The position numbers and the translations under genes are program-made. This document shows positions 50,343-59,847 of a stretch of 64,000 bases of DNA, piece by piece. The notes under the pieces were generated by a model that had not been told where the DNA came from, ran no database searches, and was given only the letters and a program-made list of their open reading frames with translations. Numbering within the stretch: position 1 is the stretch's first letter; each line of letters begins with the position of its first letter. This DNA is from Clostridia bacterium. Lineage in GTDB: Bacteria > Acidobacteriota > Terriglobia > Terriglobales > Acidobacteriaceae. The DNA is taken from contig DATMYA010000051.1 of the NCBI GenBank assembly GCA_035561135.1, positions 98,476 to 162,475 of the forward strand, in the 5' to 3' direction.

Positions 50343-50522
50343 TTAAAGCTTTTCGAAAAATTCGCAGGCCGAGCAGGAAATGTAAACACCGCCGGGAACA
50401 TTGCGCTCGCGGTCCTTGACTCGCTTCACGATACGGGTCGCCTTGCCGCACTTTGGACAGTCCGTGCTCTTCTGGGTATCCATGACCTTTTTACGGTCCG
50501 CCGTCTTTGCGATCTTCGCCAT
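50343..50522 (-). CDS. 59-aa zinc-ribbon protein
   Basis: Frame from ATG 50522 (MAKIAKTADRKKVMDTQKST) to TAA 50343. CPKCGKATRIVKRVKDRE and SCSACEFFEKL form a CxxC-x23-CxxC zinc ribbon after a basic N-terminus; a terminator follows. It looks like a short nucleic-acid- or ribosome-associated ribbon; function unknown. Confidence 0.78.
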   Translation of the reverse strand: MAKIAKTADRKKVMDTQKSTDCPKCGKATRIVKRVKDRERNVPGGVYISCSACEFFEKL

Positions 50523-50733
50523 TCTGGTTCTCCTGACAGAAATGTGCCGTCAACCCTTGCGGGAGCGGTTCTTTGCTGTTGCGGGAGCAATTTTCGGGGA
50601 CGGCCCAGCGCCTTGGAAGACGCCAGAATACGAGCCGATCCGAGTCAACGGGCGCACTGCGCCAATCTCACTCGCCGGGTAGCAGCTTCATTGTAATTGG
50701 AAATTTGGAATTTGTAATTTCAAACCGCCTGCG

Positions 50734-51651
50734 TCATTCGGTCTTGATCTGAATGAGCCGGAGCCGCTCACCAGTAACCAGATCAACGGTCAGAGTATTT
50801 CCGACCCCTTGGGCGTAGAACTTGTGCTCTCGGGCGCCCGGCTCAAGGGGCGTGGTCTCCTCTGTCTCGAGGGAATGGTGGAAGCTGCCGGCTGGAACGC
50901 TGACCGTCTTGTCCAGACCGACTACGGCCGCCAGATCTTCGGCCGTGCCCAGCGAGAATTCTTGACGATAGAAATCCCCAACTACGGAATGAGCTTCCAT
51001 GATGATTCCTGGCTTCGCGCCGTCGACGCCTGCTGTCCAGGAACCCTCCAGGCTGACGACCAAGCCCTCGGACAATTCCTCCGAGTTTTCTCCGAAATAC
51101 CAGACATTGCCCTCTTTGTCCTGGGCATACCAATCGAGCGTATTCTCGGTGAGCTCGCCATTTACCCTTACCGTGTCATGGACTTCAACGCAGGTGACGC
51201 CTAAGATCACCTTGGTCTTGCGCGTGACAGCAACTTCGTTATGCTCAACACCGTCAGGAGTCTTCCCCTCATAGATGAAGATCGTCCCTGGCTTCAATGG
51301 GAAGTATGGATTGTCTATCTCGGTCGAAAAATTTGCAGGATCAATGACAGGATCGTACGCCTCGCCACCAAGCCGTCGGCAAGCTTGTTGACGTCCCGAT
51401 AATTGAGACTTGCACTCATCAAACGCATCCTTCGCTTCTGCGGCTGCTGTCTCATTGCATTGTCTTCGCTTGCCCCACCCGGGAATGTTGTCGCAGGTTC
51501 CCACTCTTTGCCAATAATCGCTTTGTGCTCCTCGATTGCAGGAACGTAACGCTGCCTGGGAGGTCTTTTGGCATACATTGCTATCCGCCGCAAACGCCAT
51601 CGTACATGCCAAGAATCCAATAAGCAGGGCTGAGATCAAGTGAAATTTCAT
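50734..51651 (-). CDS. Secreted protein of unknown function
   Basis: A 305-aa protein with signal peptide MKFHLISALLIGFLACTMAF. The first mature part is Cys-rich (SCNRGAQSDYWQRVGTCDNI). From about residue 100 (DPANFSTEIDNPYFPLKPGT) a beta-rich domain runs to the end, with LDWYAQDKEGNVWYFGE. The family is not named here; exported beta-sandwich. Confidence 0.75.
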   Translation of the reverse strand: MKFHLISALLIGFLACTMAFAADSNVCQKTSQAALRSCNRGAQSDYWQRVGTCDNIPGWGKRRQCNETAAAEAKDAFDECKSQLSGRQQACRRLGGEAYDPVIDPANFSTEIDNPYFPLKPGTIFIYEGKTPDGVEHNEVAVTRKTKVILGVTCVEVHDTVRVNGELTENTLDWYAQDKEGNVWYFGENSEELSEGLVVSLEGSWTAGVDGAKPGIIMEAHSVVGDFYRQEFSLGTAEDLAAVVGLDKTVSVPAGSFHHSLETEETTPLEPGAREHKFYAQGVGNTLTVDLVTGERLRLIQIKTE

Positions 51652-51807
51652 CGGAGTCGCCTCACTGAGGATTTTGTTGCTCTAAGCGGATGCTGGGCCT
51701 GTAGAGGCGGATGGCTTTCGCATTCGACTGAAACAGAATCGCTGGAACGAGAGGTGCTCCTTGTTTTCAAACGACAATTTCCAAACTACCCGATTACAAT
51801 CCCTTTC

Positions 51808-52344
51808 ATGAGCACGCACCCAACTACCGACGCTCGCTACCCAATCGGCAAGTTCACCTGGGCCGGCCCGAACACCGAGTCCGACCGCAAGTGCTATATC
51901 GACCAAATCGAGCAAGCACCCGTTCAGCTTCGCGCCGCTGTCTTCGGACTCACCGACCAGCAACTCGATACGCCCTACCGCGAAGGCGGATGGACCGTGC
52001 GTCAAGTTGTGCATCACGTGGCCGACAGTCACATGAACGCCTACATTCGGTTCAAGCTCGCACTGACTGAGAACGAGCCCACGGTGAAGCCGTACGACGA
52101 GAAGGCGTGGGCCGAACAGCCAGACTCCAAGCTGCCCGTCGAAGTCTCTCTGCAGCTCTTCGACCGCTTGCATCAGCGCTTCACCACCATTCTGCGCTCC
52201 ATGAAGCCCGCTGACTTTGACCGTAAACTCCGGCATCCTGAACTCGGCGAAGTTGTACTCGACCGGTACGTGGCCATGTACGCCTGGCACGGCAAGCACC
52301 ATGTCGCGCACATAACAGAGTTGCGGAACCGTATGGGTTGGTAG
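51808..52344 (+). CDS. DinB/YfiT-like metal-dependent protein
   Basis: A 178-aa four-helix protein of the DinB superfamily, YfiT/BstA group. It opens DARYPIGKFTWAGPNTESDR. Metal ligands are likely His in RQVVHHVADSHMNAY and the pair in YAWHGKHHVAHITELRNRMG. YfiT-type proteins are putative thiol S-transferases; the cofactor here is unknown. ATG 51808 is the first Met giving the family N-terminus. Confidence 0.88.
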   Translation: MSTHPTTDARYPIGKFTWAGPNTESDRKCYIDQIEQAPVQLRAAVFGLTDQQLDTPYREGGWTVRQVVHHVADSHMNAYIRFKLALTENEPTVKPYDEKAWAEQPDSKLPVEVSLQLFDRLHQRFTTILRSMKPADFDRKLRHPELGEVVLDRYVAMYAWHGKHHVAHITELRNRMGW

Positions 52345-52487
52345 CGCTCCGGCTATCGCGTATGCCGACTCGTGCTCCTTCCGTTTGACCCATTCTTCCC
52401 CGCTTGCTACCTTCAAGCGTTCTCGTTGAGCGCCGCAAAGATTTCTGCGGCTGCCCAAAACTGGCAACTGGCCACTGGCGAATTCAC

Positions 52488-53669
52488 ATGTCCGCGATCA
52501 AGTTCAAAGGCGTCGATTTCATTCAGTTCGACTCGCTGCTCTCCGACGAAGAACGCATGGTGCGCGATACCGCGCGCCAGTTCATCGAAGACAACCTCGT
52601 CCCCATCATCGAGCAGTGCAATCGCGACGGACGCTTCCCGCGCGAACTGGTCAAGCCCATGGCCGACCTCGGCTTTTTCGGGGCCAGCCTCAAGGGCTAC
52701 GGCTGTGCCGAGATGTCCAACGTCGAGTACGGACTTGTCATGCAGGAACTGGAGCGCGGCGACAGTGGCGTTCGCTCGTTCGTCAGCGTACAGTCGGCGC
52801 TCGTCATGTATCCCATTTGGGCGTTCGGCAGCGACGAGCAAAAAGACAAGTGGCTGCCCGCCATGCAAAAGGGCGACAAGCTCGGCTGCTTCGGTCTTAC
52901 CGAACCTGATTTCGGTTCTAACCCCAATGGCATGCGCACCCGCGCAAAGAAGGACGGCAACGACTACATTCTCAATGGCGAGAAGATGTGGATCACCTCC
53001 GGCAGCATCGCCGATGTAGCCGTCGTCTGGGCCAAGGTAGAGGACGAAGGCGACCGCATCCGCGGCTTCCTGGTTGAAACCGATCGTCCGGGCTTCAGCG
53101 CACAAGACGTGCACGGCAAGTGGTCCCTGCGTGCGTCCGTCACGTCCGGCTTCTCGCTTCAGGACGTACGGATTCCGGCCGGCAACATTCTGCCCAAGAC
53201 TGAAGGCCTGAAGAACGCGCTCATGTGTCTCAACCAGGCGCGTTACGGAATTGCCTGGGGAGCCGTTGGCGCTGCCATGTCCTGCTATGACACGGCGCTC
53301 CAATACGCGAAGCTGCGCAAGCAGTTCCGCGATATGCCGATTGCCGGCCATCAACTCGTGCAGGAGAAGCTGGTATGGATGATCAATGAGATCACCAAGG
53401 CCCAGCTACTCGTCTTGCAGGTTGGTCGCCTGAAGGACGCCGGCACCGTCGCTCACCAACACATCTCCATGGCGAAACGGAACAACGTCTGGATGGCCCT
53501 TGAGTGTGCCCGCATGGCACGCGATATTCTGGGTGCGAACGGAGTGGCTGACGACTACCCGATCATGCGTCACATAATGAATTTGGAATCGGTGAAAACC
53601 TACGAGGGCACCCATGACATCCATACTCTGATTGTGGGCTCGTCGATCACCGGCATTGACGCTTTCTGA
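52488..53669 (+). CDS. gcdH: Glutaryl-CoA dehydrogenase-like acyl-CoA dehydrogenase
   Basis: A 393-aa flavoprotein from ATG 52488 ([20 protein letters not shown]). The segment [40 protein letters not shown], the ETF-contact/FAD region [15 protein letters not shown], and [20 protein letters not shown] with catalytic Glu in YEGT follow glutaryl-CoA dehydrogenase rather than short-chain enzymes. It would oxidise glutaryl-CoA in Lys/Trp degradation. Substrate is inferred from motif. Confidence 0.9.
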   Translation: MSAIKFKGVDFIQFDSLLSDEERMVRDTARQFIEDNLVPIIEQCNRDGRFPRELVKPMADLGFFGASLKGYGCAEMSNVEYGLVMQELERGDSGVRSFVSVQSALVMYPIWAFGSDEQKDKWLPAMQKGDKLGCFGLTEPDFGSNPNGMRTRAKKDGNDYILNGEKMWITSGSIADVAVVWAKVEDEGDRIRGFLVETDRPGFSAQDVHGKWSLRASVTSGFSLQDVRIPAGNILPKTEGLKNALMCLNQARYGIAWGAVGAAMSCYDTALQYAKLRKQFRDMPIAGHQLVQEKLVWMINEITKAQLLVLQVGRLKDAGTVAHQHISMAKRNNVWMALECARMARDILGANGVADDYPIMRHIMNLESVKTYEGTHDIHTLIVGSSITGIDAF

Positions 53670-53865
53670 CCTCTGGTGCAAAGATGTTTCTCCCATCTCA
53701 TAGGACCGGGTTTTTGATTCTGGGGTAATCCGGTCCACGGCAATCGCGTCAACTCGGGCTCGAAGTCTGGCAAGTCGAAGTCTGGAAAATCGAAGCTGCG
53801 CATTCGCTGGCATCGTACCGGCAGTTATCGCCGTGCGGTCAGCAAGCGCCTTCGCGGAGGCTTTC

Positions 53866-54900
53866 ATGGGTACAAAGGTGCAACCAACAGACCTGGCACA
53901 GTCAACGTCCACCAACCTCGAGGCCGATCTCGCACTCGAATTTCTACGCGTCGTAGAATCTGCCGCGATCGCCTCCGCCAAGACGATGGGCCAGGGGGAT
54001 CGAAAGCGCGCCGACCAGGCCGCTACCGAATCCATGCGCCAGGTGATGGACACTGTTCCCATGCAGGGCACCATTGTCATTGGCGAAGGTGAACGTGACG
54101 AAGCACCCATGCTCTACATCGGTGAGAAGGTTGGCCGAGCGCGCGTTCAAGGACTCACCTTTCCGGAAGTGGACATTGCGGTTGATCCCCTCGAGGGCAC
54201 GAATCTCTGCGCAACAGGTTCGCCGAATGCCATCACCGTGCTCGCAGCGTCCGAACGCGGTGGCCTGCTGCACGCGCCCGATTGCTACATGGAGAAGATC
54301 GTTGTCGGCCCCTCCTGCCACGGAGCTGTCGATCTCGACGCTCCCGTTGAGGACAACCTTAAGAACGTCGCGAAGCGCCTCGATCGCGACGTAGAAGACC
54401 TTGTCGTCATCGTGCTGGATCGTCCGCGCCACGAAAAGCTTATCGCAGACATTCGCAAGGCTGGCGCGCGCATTCGCCTGATTACTGATGGCGACCTGGC
54501 GCCCGGAATTGCCTCGGCCGTTATCGGAACCGGCGTACACGCCGTGATGGGCGCTGGTGGCGCGCCGGAGGGCGTGATCACCGCGGCTGCCATTCGCTGC
54601 CTGAACGGCTACATGGTCGGACGCCTTACCGGCTACACCGAACAGCAGCGCGAGCGCATGGCGGGCATGGGCATCAATGACATCAAGAAGATCTACACCG
54701 CCGACGAACTCGCGCCCGGCAAGAACATCATCTTCGCCGCTACCGGCGTGACCGATGGTTCCCTGCTCAGAGGCGTGCGCTTCTTCGGCGAAGGCACTCG
54801 AACCTCATCCCTGATCATGAAGATGTCCAATGGCAAGGTGCGATTCATCGAAACCATCCACCTGGAGAAGAGGCCGGACGTCAAAGTTCGCTTCATGTAA
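53866..54900 (+). CDS. glpX: Fructose-1,6-bisphosphatase class II
   Basis: A 344-aa GlpX-type phosphatase for gluconeogenesis; ATG 53866 has GGAGG upstream. [20 protein letters not shown] is the metal site, [20 protein letters not shown] the second metal site, and [20 protein letters not shown] a substrate-binding loop. Length and motifs are normal for the family. Confidence 0.96.
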   Translation: MGTKVQPTDLAQSTSTNLEADLALEFLRVVESAAIASAKTMGQGDRKRADQAATESMRQVMDTVPMQGTIVIGEGERDEAPMLYIGEKVGRARVQGLTFPEVDIAVDPLEGTNLCATGSPNAITVLAASERGGLLHAPDCYMEKIVVGPSCHGAVDLDAPVEDNLKNVAKRLDRDVEDLVVIVLDRPRHEKLIADIRKAGARIRLITDGDLAPGIASAVIGTGVHAVMGAGGAPEGVITAAAIRCLNGYMVGRLTGYTEQQRERMAGMGINDIKKIYTADELAPGKNIIFAATGVTDGSLLRGVRFFGEGTRTSSLIMKMSNGKVRFIETIHLEKRPDVKVRFM

Positions 54901-54925
54901 ACAGCCCATCAAGCAGCACACTGGA

Positions 54926-54948
54926 ACGGCCTCCGCCATGGAGGCCGT
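54926..54948 (+). terminator. Terminator after glpX
   Basis: ACGGCCTCC and GGAGGCCGT form a 9-bp stem with a 5-nt loop 25 nt after the stop; the following run (CTCAGTTTC) is only mildly T-rich. Confidence 0.65.
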
Positions 54949-55117
54949 CTCAGTTTCAGATCTCCCGTTCAATATTCGCTCGACGCTATGTCGAGAGTCA
55001 CCGCCGAACACCCGGCCAGCAGCGCAAACCGGCTGGCATCGGGCCCACTCGCGCACATCAGACAACCAAAGCAAAAGGTCCTCCCGCCCATGGCGGAAGG
55101 CCTTCATAATCACGCCC

Positions 55118-55645
55118 TTAGGGCGCCAGCGTCGTCGCCGGATGCTTACTGCACTGACGGGCACCTCGGCGAACATAATCTTCCAACTGCCCGATTTGCT
55201 CCTTGCTCTTTAGTTGCTCAAGAAATGGAGACTTCTTGGTCGGGTCCTGCCTGGTCACGTTCTCATAGGCGCGCAGCATGCCTTGTGTGCCAGCCAGGTA
55301 AATCTTGACCGAGTCCTTGTCTTCCGGATGCTGCATGCGGAAGGCCGCGCTTGCCAGGATGTTTTGGAGCGTGAATGCCTTGCGAGCGTCTGTGTTCTTC
55401 TCGTTCAGCAGTGGCCCAACAATCGCCGAACACATATTCGCATGAACATCGGGAACCTCTTTGATCCACTGGAACACCCATTCGCGGTCCCTTTTCAGGG
55501 CCGGATCCATTGGGCTCTGCTCCAGTTTCTCAATAACGTCGAGCGCGCGCTTGCGCTCTTCCGGCGTGGACGGACCCCTGGGATCTGCGACCGCGGAAGG
55601 CATCGCCAATGATAGAAGCGCGATGCACACTAGAGCTTTTCGCAT
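55118..55645 (-). CDS. Secreted helical protein, unknown
   Basis: A 175-aa protein with signal peptide MRKALVCIALLSLAMPSAVA, otherwise helical and charged (PEERKRALDVIEKLEQSPMD). It contains two Cys (MCSAIVG, RQCSKHP). No family recognised. Confidence 0.75.
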   Translation of the reverse strand: MRKALVCIALLSLAMPSAVADPRGPSTPEERKRALDVIEKLEQSPMDPALKRDREWVFQWIKEVPDVHANMCSAIVGPLLNEKNTDARKAFTLQNILASAAFRMQHPEDKDSVKIYLAGTQGMLRAYENVTRQDPTKKSPFLEQLKSKEQIGQLEDYVRRGARQCSKHPATTLAP

Positions 55646-55818
55646 TCACTCCCCCGACTGGATTCTGAATTGGCGGTAGTGTACACCCACCCAAAGCAAA
55701 CCTCCCAAAGCAAACACCCAAGACACCCAGCCCACCGTACGCTGTTCTTGTACGGAGGGCAGAGCACCGCCTATGTCATCTCTACGAACGATCGGTCTCG
55801 ATGGTTCCCCAAATCACG

Positions 55819-57042
55819 CTATCTTTTTCGCGCAGGCATCGGCGGCCAGCCCAGCGCTGTCCCCTCGAACAGGAACGCGCACTCTTCCAGGCGCTTTTCT
55901 CCGTCATGCACCGCGAATTTCCGGCGTCGTTCCGCGGGGCCGCTCCAAAGCGTCACGCCGGCATAGGCGCCATCTTTGCGCAGAATGTAATAGATCATGT
56001 TCAGATAACGGAGCTTCTTCATGTCGTTGTTGTAGTTCCGCGCAATGCGCTTCAGAGCGTCCATGCCCGCATCTACCGGCGACATGCCATGCCTCATGTT
56101 CTCTACAATGGTGTGCGCGCCGACGATTTTAATGTTCTCTTCGCCGTTGCCCGTCGCGCCGGCAGCACCAATCTCCTGATCGCAATAACAGCCCGCGCCG
56201 ATGATGGGTGAGTCGCCAGCGCGTCCAGGAATCTTCCACGCAAGCCCGCTGGTCGTGGTCGCGCTGCTCATCTCGCCTTTTTCGCTGAGGGCCGAGCAGT
56301 TGATGGTTCCCGTCGGCGGATTCAGCACGCGCTTGATCGCCGCAACGCGAAACTCTGGCTGAATGCCGATCTCGGCCGCGAGTTCTTCCATCTTCTTCAT
56401 GTGCTGTTCCTGCCACTCCGCGCTCGTCTGCTCGTCCGGGAACTTGAAGTTCGGGTCGGCCAGCCCCGGGCCCCACCAGTCCGAGTTCGACATCGTTTCT
56501 TTCCATAACATCCACGTCTTGCGCGAGCGTTCCGTCAGCAGATTCTCCTTCGAAAAACCATGAGCTACAGCAAAGCGCTCCGCGCCTTCGCCGACCAGCA
56601 TCACGTGTCCCGTATGCTCCATCACGGTCTTCGCCAGCAGCGAAACATTCTTGATGTTGTGTACGCCCGCCACAGCGCCGGCCCTGCGCGAAGGCCCGTG
56701 CATGCAGCACGAATCCAGTTCCACCACTCCCTCTTCGTTGGGCAGGCCGCCGAAGCCGACGCTATCGTCGTTCGGATCGTCTTCCGGTCCGCGAATCACT
56801 TCGTTGATCGCGTCCAGCGTATCGCCGCCACGCCGCAACCGTTCGTATCCGGCATCGATAAAGTTGAACCCGTTTGCGGCACTGATGATGACCGGCTTCT
56901 TCCACGCGCCGCCCTTCTGTTGCTCTGTCTTGGCCACCTGATGATCGACTGTCTTCGTAATCTGTGCTTCAACGTCAAGCGTCATCAGCGAAGCCGAACC
57001 CATGGCCGCCGTAGCCAGAAAATCGCGGCGAGAAAACGTCAT
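55819..57042 (-). CDS. N4-(beta-N-acetylglucosaminyl)-L-asparaginase, Tat-exported
   Basis: A 407-aa Ntn-hydrolase precursor from ATG 57042 (MTFSRRDFLATAAMGSASLM), a Tat signal with SRRDFL. AGYERLRRGGDTLDAINEVI and DSVGFGGLPNEEGVVELDSC are family signatures. Autocleavage is expected before the nucleophile Thr near PPTGTINCSALS, followed by SSATTTSGLAWKIPGRAGDS. The usual HDTIG motif is altered to PPTGTINC. Degrades the GlcNAc-Asn link of glycoproteins. Confidence 0.9.
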   Translation of the reverse strand: MTFSRRDFLATAAMGSASLMTLDVEAQITKTVDHQVAKTEQQKGGAWKKPVIISAANGFNFIDAGYERLRRGGDTLDAINEVIRGPEDDPNDDSVGFGGLPNEEGVVELDSCCMHGPSRRAGAVAGVHNIKNVSLLAKTVMEHTGHVMLVGEGAERFAVAHGFSKENLLTERSRKTWMLWKETMSNSDWWGPGLADPNFKFPDEQTSAEWQEQHMKKMEELAAEIGIQPEFRVAAIKRVLNPPTGTINCSALSEKGEMSSATTTSGLAWKIPGRAGDSPIIGAGCYCDQEIGAAGATGNGEENIKIVGAHTIVENMRHGMSPVDAGMDALKRIARNYNNDMKKLRYLNMIYYILRKDGAYAGVTLWSGPAERRRKFAVHDGEKRLEECAFLFEGTALGWPPMPARKR

Positions 57043-57246
57043 CGTGCCTCCAGTGTTTTGCATTGCGCGTCTCTGTACGCGCTCGAAAATTACAAGGCAC
57101 GATAACAGCGCAGCGAATCTTTGAAAAGCCCTGAGAGTAGCAACGGAGCCCGGTCACCGTTTCAGAGGGCGCATAAGCTCTGGGGCTGCTAAAGTCTGGT
57201 TGTATGCAGTATGGAAGGAATTCGTTTGCAGTCGGGTCCTGCAGTT

Positions 57247-57273
57247 AAGGGCACGGCGCTCTGCCGTGCCCTT
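57247..57273 (-). terminator. Terminator of the hibernation-locus operon
   Basis: AAGGGCACGGC and GCCGTGCCCTT form an 11-bp stem with loop GCTCT, about 40 nt past the stop of the eRF1-like gene. Both flanks are only moderately T-rich. Confidence 0.75.
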
Positions 57274-57311
57274 CGTTTATCAGATTCGCAATTGTCCGAT
57301 TTCACATCCTC

Positions 57312-58478
57312 CTAGCTTGCCATTTTCATCGCCGTGTTCTGATCTGCCCTGAACCGCAGCAACGCCGCGACATTTCCTGCCTTCTCGAAATCTGGATCGT
57401 TCTGGATGTACACCACTTCAATCCCATTTCGCAGCGCGTTTCCGATCATCGCATCCGCCAGGTCCTCCAACGCGCGTGTCTCTTGCCCGCAAATCGAGCA
57501 TTCGGAGTGCTGTTTCAGACCCAGATGTCCGCAGTTGCTGCACTCCGACCCGGGGGCCTTGAGGTGCTCGCCGATTAACATTGTTTGAACCTCGCCCTTC
57601 TCCAGCGATCGCAGCACGCGACGCAGTCCAATTGCGCCCCTCGCGTTTCGCTGCGCCTCCCCCAGCACCTCGTGTACCAATCCATGCCGCCGATTCAACT
57701 CGTGCTCGTCGAGAATCAACTGCACCTGCTCACGAATCATTTCTGGACTTGCCGTCGCGGGATCGATGCGGAAACGCCCAGATAGCTTCTGGCGTACATA
57801 GGGATGGAACTGCGATTCAATTTCGTTCCAGTTCTCATCGCGACAACCGATCACGAGCGAATCCAAACCGCCGCGGTCATGCATCTCGAGCAGCGCATCG
57901 GCAACAAATTTGTAGTGCTGCATTGCGTCGTTTGCAACCTTGCGCTCGGCGTGTCCAGCATCGTAACCGGCCCAACCATCACTGCGCCCGCGCCTCGGCA
58001 GGTCATTGAAGAAGTCGACGAGTTCCCGTATTTCATCATGGCGAAAAGCGAACAGTCGCGCCTTCGTGCGGTCCAGCAGGCATACCACCACTCGCGGATG
58101 TCTCTCCACGACGGGAGCAAGCGGTCTTAAATGGAAGCGGTTGTTCACAATGAGCTGAGTTCCGGAAAGCCATGCCGGAAGGTTGAACTCTTTCCAGACG
58201 CCCCGCTTTGCATCCGCAAAGATAGCTTTTGCGCGTCCTCCATTTCCGTGCAGTTGATCAGCTAGATCCAGGATGCGTTGCAGATCGTCTCGCGCGCAGC
58301 CGTTCCTGCCTTCTTTCTCCGCCGTTTTCAGTGCGGCGCGCACCAGGTCCTTAACCAGGATCGCCTCCTCACGATGCGACTGGTTCTGCGGAGTCCCAGG
58401 CTGATAGAAGAAACTGATGGCGCAACCTTCTGGTGATTCGAATTGTGCAAGCTCGCGAATAGCTTCTCGCGTAATCAT
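57312..58478 (-). CDS. Bacterial eRF1-like protein (baeRF family) with zinc finger
   Basis: A 388-aa protein with the eRF1-like layout: an N-terminal domain, a central segment PRVVVCLLDRTKARLFAFRH followed by ELVDFFNDLPRRGRSDGWAG and HAERKVANDAMQHYKFVADA, typical of baeRF family 10-type proteins, and a C-terminal L7Ae-like half. No GGQ motif, so not a peptide-releasing factor. Cys313, 316, 327 and 330 (CSNCGHLGLKQHSECSIC) form a zinc finger. Some baeRF relatives (Balon) bind hibernating ribosomes. It lies 58 nt behind the HPF-sigma gene; AGGAG precedes ATG. Confidence 0.8.
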   Translation of the reverse strand: MITREAIRELAQFESPEGCAISFFYQPGTPQNQSHREEAILVKDLVRAALKTAEKEGRNGCARDDLQRILDLADQLHGNGGRAKAIFADAKRGVWKEFNLPAWLSGTQLIVNNRFHLRPLAPVVERHPRVVVCLLDRTKARLFAFRHDEIRELVDFFNDLPRRGRSDGWAGYDAGHAERKVANDAMQHYKFVADALLEMHDRGGLDSLVIGCRDENWNEIESQFHPYVRQKLSGRFRIDPATASPEMIREQVQLILDEHELNRRHGLVHEVLGEAQRNARGAIGLRRVLRSLEKGEVQTMLIGEHLKAPGSECSNCGHLGLKQHSECSICGQETRALEDLADAMIGNALRNGIEVVYIQNDPDFEKAGNVAALLRFRADQNTAMKMAS

Positions 58479-58536
58479 AGGTACATCTCCTCAGCAACGC
58501 CGTTCATGATTCCGTAGGAAGGGTCGTGCGCGTAAA

Positions 58537-59580
58537 TCAAGCCGTTCTAGAGTGTTCGATCAGCTTGTCCTTGATCGGACTGGCGGCAGGAAAGGACTTG
58601 CGCAGGTGTTCGCGTGCAGCTTTGATCGACGCGCGCACCTCCTCCAACTTGCGGTCTGTAATCACCGCGATCTCATTCGCCGTGAAACCTTCCATCGTGT
58701 ACAGGATGAAAGCTTCGCGTTCGTGCGGCTTCGCATGGCGTAGCGCCATTTCCACCATCGCCACCATCTCGTCGCTTGCCGCCACATCTTCGGGCGTCGA
58801 AAGCCGCGAGTCCGCGATCAGGTTCTCCTGCGTCAGCGACTCGTCCGGTTGGTGGAATTGCAACACCGGCTCATCGCTGCCCGGCTCTTCCCTGCTGCGC
58901 GGGGTGGACTCAAGCCGTACCGATCCGATCTCCTGCCTCGTCTGGTTCAGCAGCCGCGAGACCGCGCTGTTCGCCAGCCGATACAGCCACGGCTCCAAGG
59001 TTATCTTTTCCGGCTTCTCCGAGCGGTCATCGAGCGCGCTCGCAATCGCCTCATCGATAACTTCTTCTGGCGTCAGCTCTCCCGGGCGAAGCTGCCCGTT
59101 GTTCTCGCGATATCGCAACTCGCGCTCGACATATCTTTGCAGACGAGGCAGGTTCGCATCCACGTAGCTGCTGATGTCCGCGACAGAAACCATCTCCGGA
59201 CGAATTGCCGCGATCGTCTCCTCAAAGGGCACCTGCGGCTCGAGACGCTCTCGCTCCACGCCACGCTCTCGCGGCCAAGTGTGCTTTCTGCGAAGGTGGT
59301 CTTTGTGCTTGGTCAACTGCTCGGTCAAGTCTTCAAATGAGCGCTTCACTGCACCTACGTCGCTGTCGGCCATCCTTTGTGCGGCCATCTGCCCCGACGG
59401 GAGACGCAGGTTCAGAGAAACTACGGTCCCTGTCTTCTGGTTTGCCTCGACAGTCCCGTACAGCGAAATCAGCTCGGGGCGAAAAACCTGGAGCCTTTTG
59501 CGCAGTTTGTCAATCTGCTGTTGAATGTGTTGCTCAAGGGCGGGGGTTTTAGGCAGCTTGTAGCTGAAATGCACATTCAT
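58537..59580 (-). CDS. HPF/RaiA ribosome-hibernation domain fused to sigma-70 regions 2 and 4
   Basis: A 347-aa single frame. Residues 1-100 resemble S30AE/HPF: FSYKLPKTPALEQHIQQQID, VVSLNLRLPSGQMAAQRM and KRSFEDLTEQLTKHKDHLRR. Residues about 135-215 look like sigma region 2 (LTPEEVIDEAIASALDD, then EPWLYRLANSAVSRLLNQ). Residues about 270-330 are a sigma region 4 HTH (LRHAKPHEREAFILYTMEGF, TANEIAVITDRKLEEVRASI). Such an architecture would link ribosome binding with promoter recognition. The C-terminal part could instead be an ECF-like remnant with regulatory use. Confidence 0.8.
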   Translation of the reverse strand: MNVHFSYKLPKTPALEQHIQQQIDKLRKRLQVFRPELISLYGTVEANQKTGTVVSLNLRLPSGQMAAQRMADSDVGAVKRSFEDLTEQLTKHKDHLRRKHTWPRERGVERERLEPQVPFEETIAAIRPEMVSVADISSYVDANLPRLQRYVERELRYRENNGQLRPGELTPEEVIDEAIASALDDRSEKPEKITLEPWLYRLANSAVSRLLNQTRQEIGSVRLESTPRSREEPGSDEPVLQFHQPDESLTQENLIADSRLSTPEDVAASDEMVAMVEMALRHAKPHEREAFILYTMEGFTANEIAVITDRKLEEVRASIKAAREHLRKSFPAASPIKDKLIEHSRTA

Positions 59581-59785
59581 GCGTAAGCCTCGGCTGGGAA
59601 TACAGGTCCAATCCCCGGCAGCTACTGTCCTAAAGCGGAATTTTACACCCGCTTATAGAGAGGCACGGGGCAAAACGGGAGTTGCTTTTGCCCCGCCCAA
59701 ATGCGGCATAAAACGTGCTCTAACCGCGTTTTTGCAGCACTTCAGCTCAGGTTCCCAAGTCGCTCTTACCGACGGTTAAATGCAA

Positions 59786-59823
59786 AAAGCCGCTGCCCGA
59801 AACATCCCATGGGCAGCGGCTTT
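59786..59823 (-). terminator. Terminator of mqnE
   Basis: AAAGCCGCTGCCC and GGGCAGCGGCTTT form a 13-bp stem with a 12-nt loop; on the minus strand it ends in TTTTTGCA. It lies 25 nt past the stop of mqnE. Confidence 0.85.
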
Positions 59824-59847
59824 CAAGTACAAACTCTTCTTTGATTC

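Noticed and set aside
52413..53354. A 313-codon minus-strand frame opposite the acyl-CoA dehydrogenase
   Set aside because: Antisense shadow produced by GC-rich codon bias; the + strand enzyme has all family motifs.
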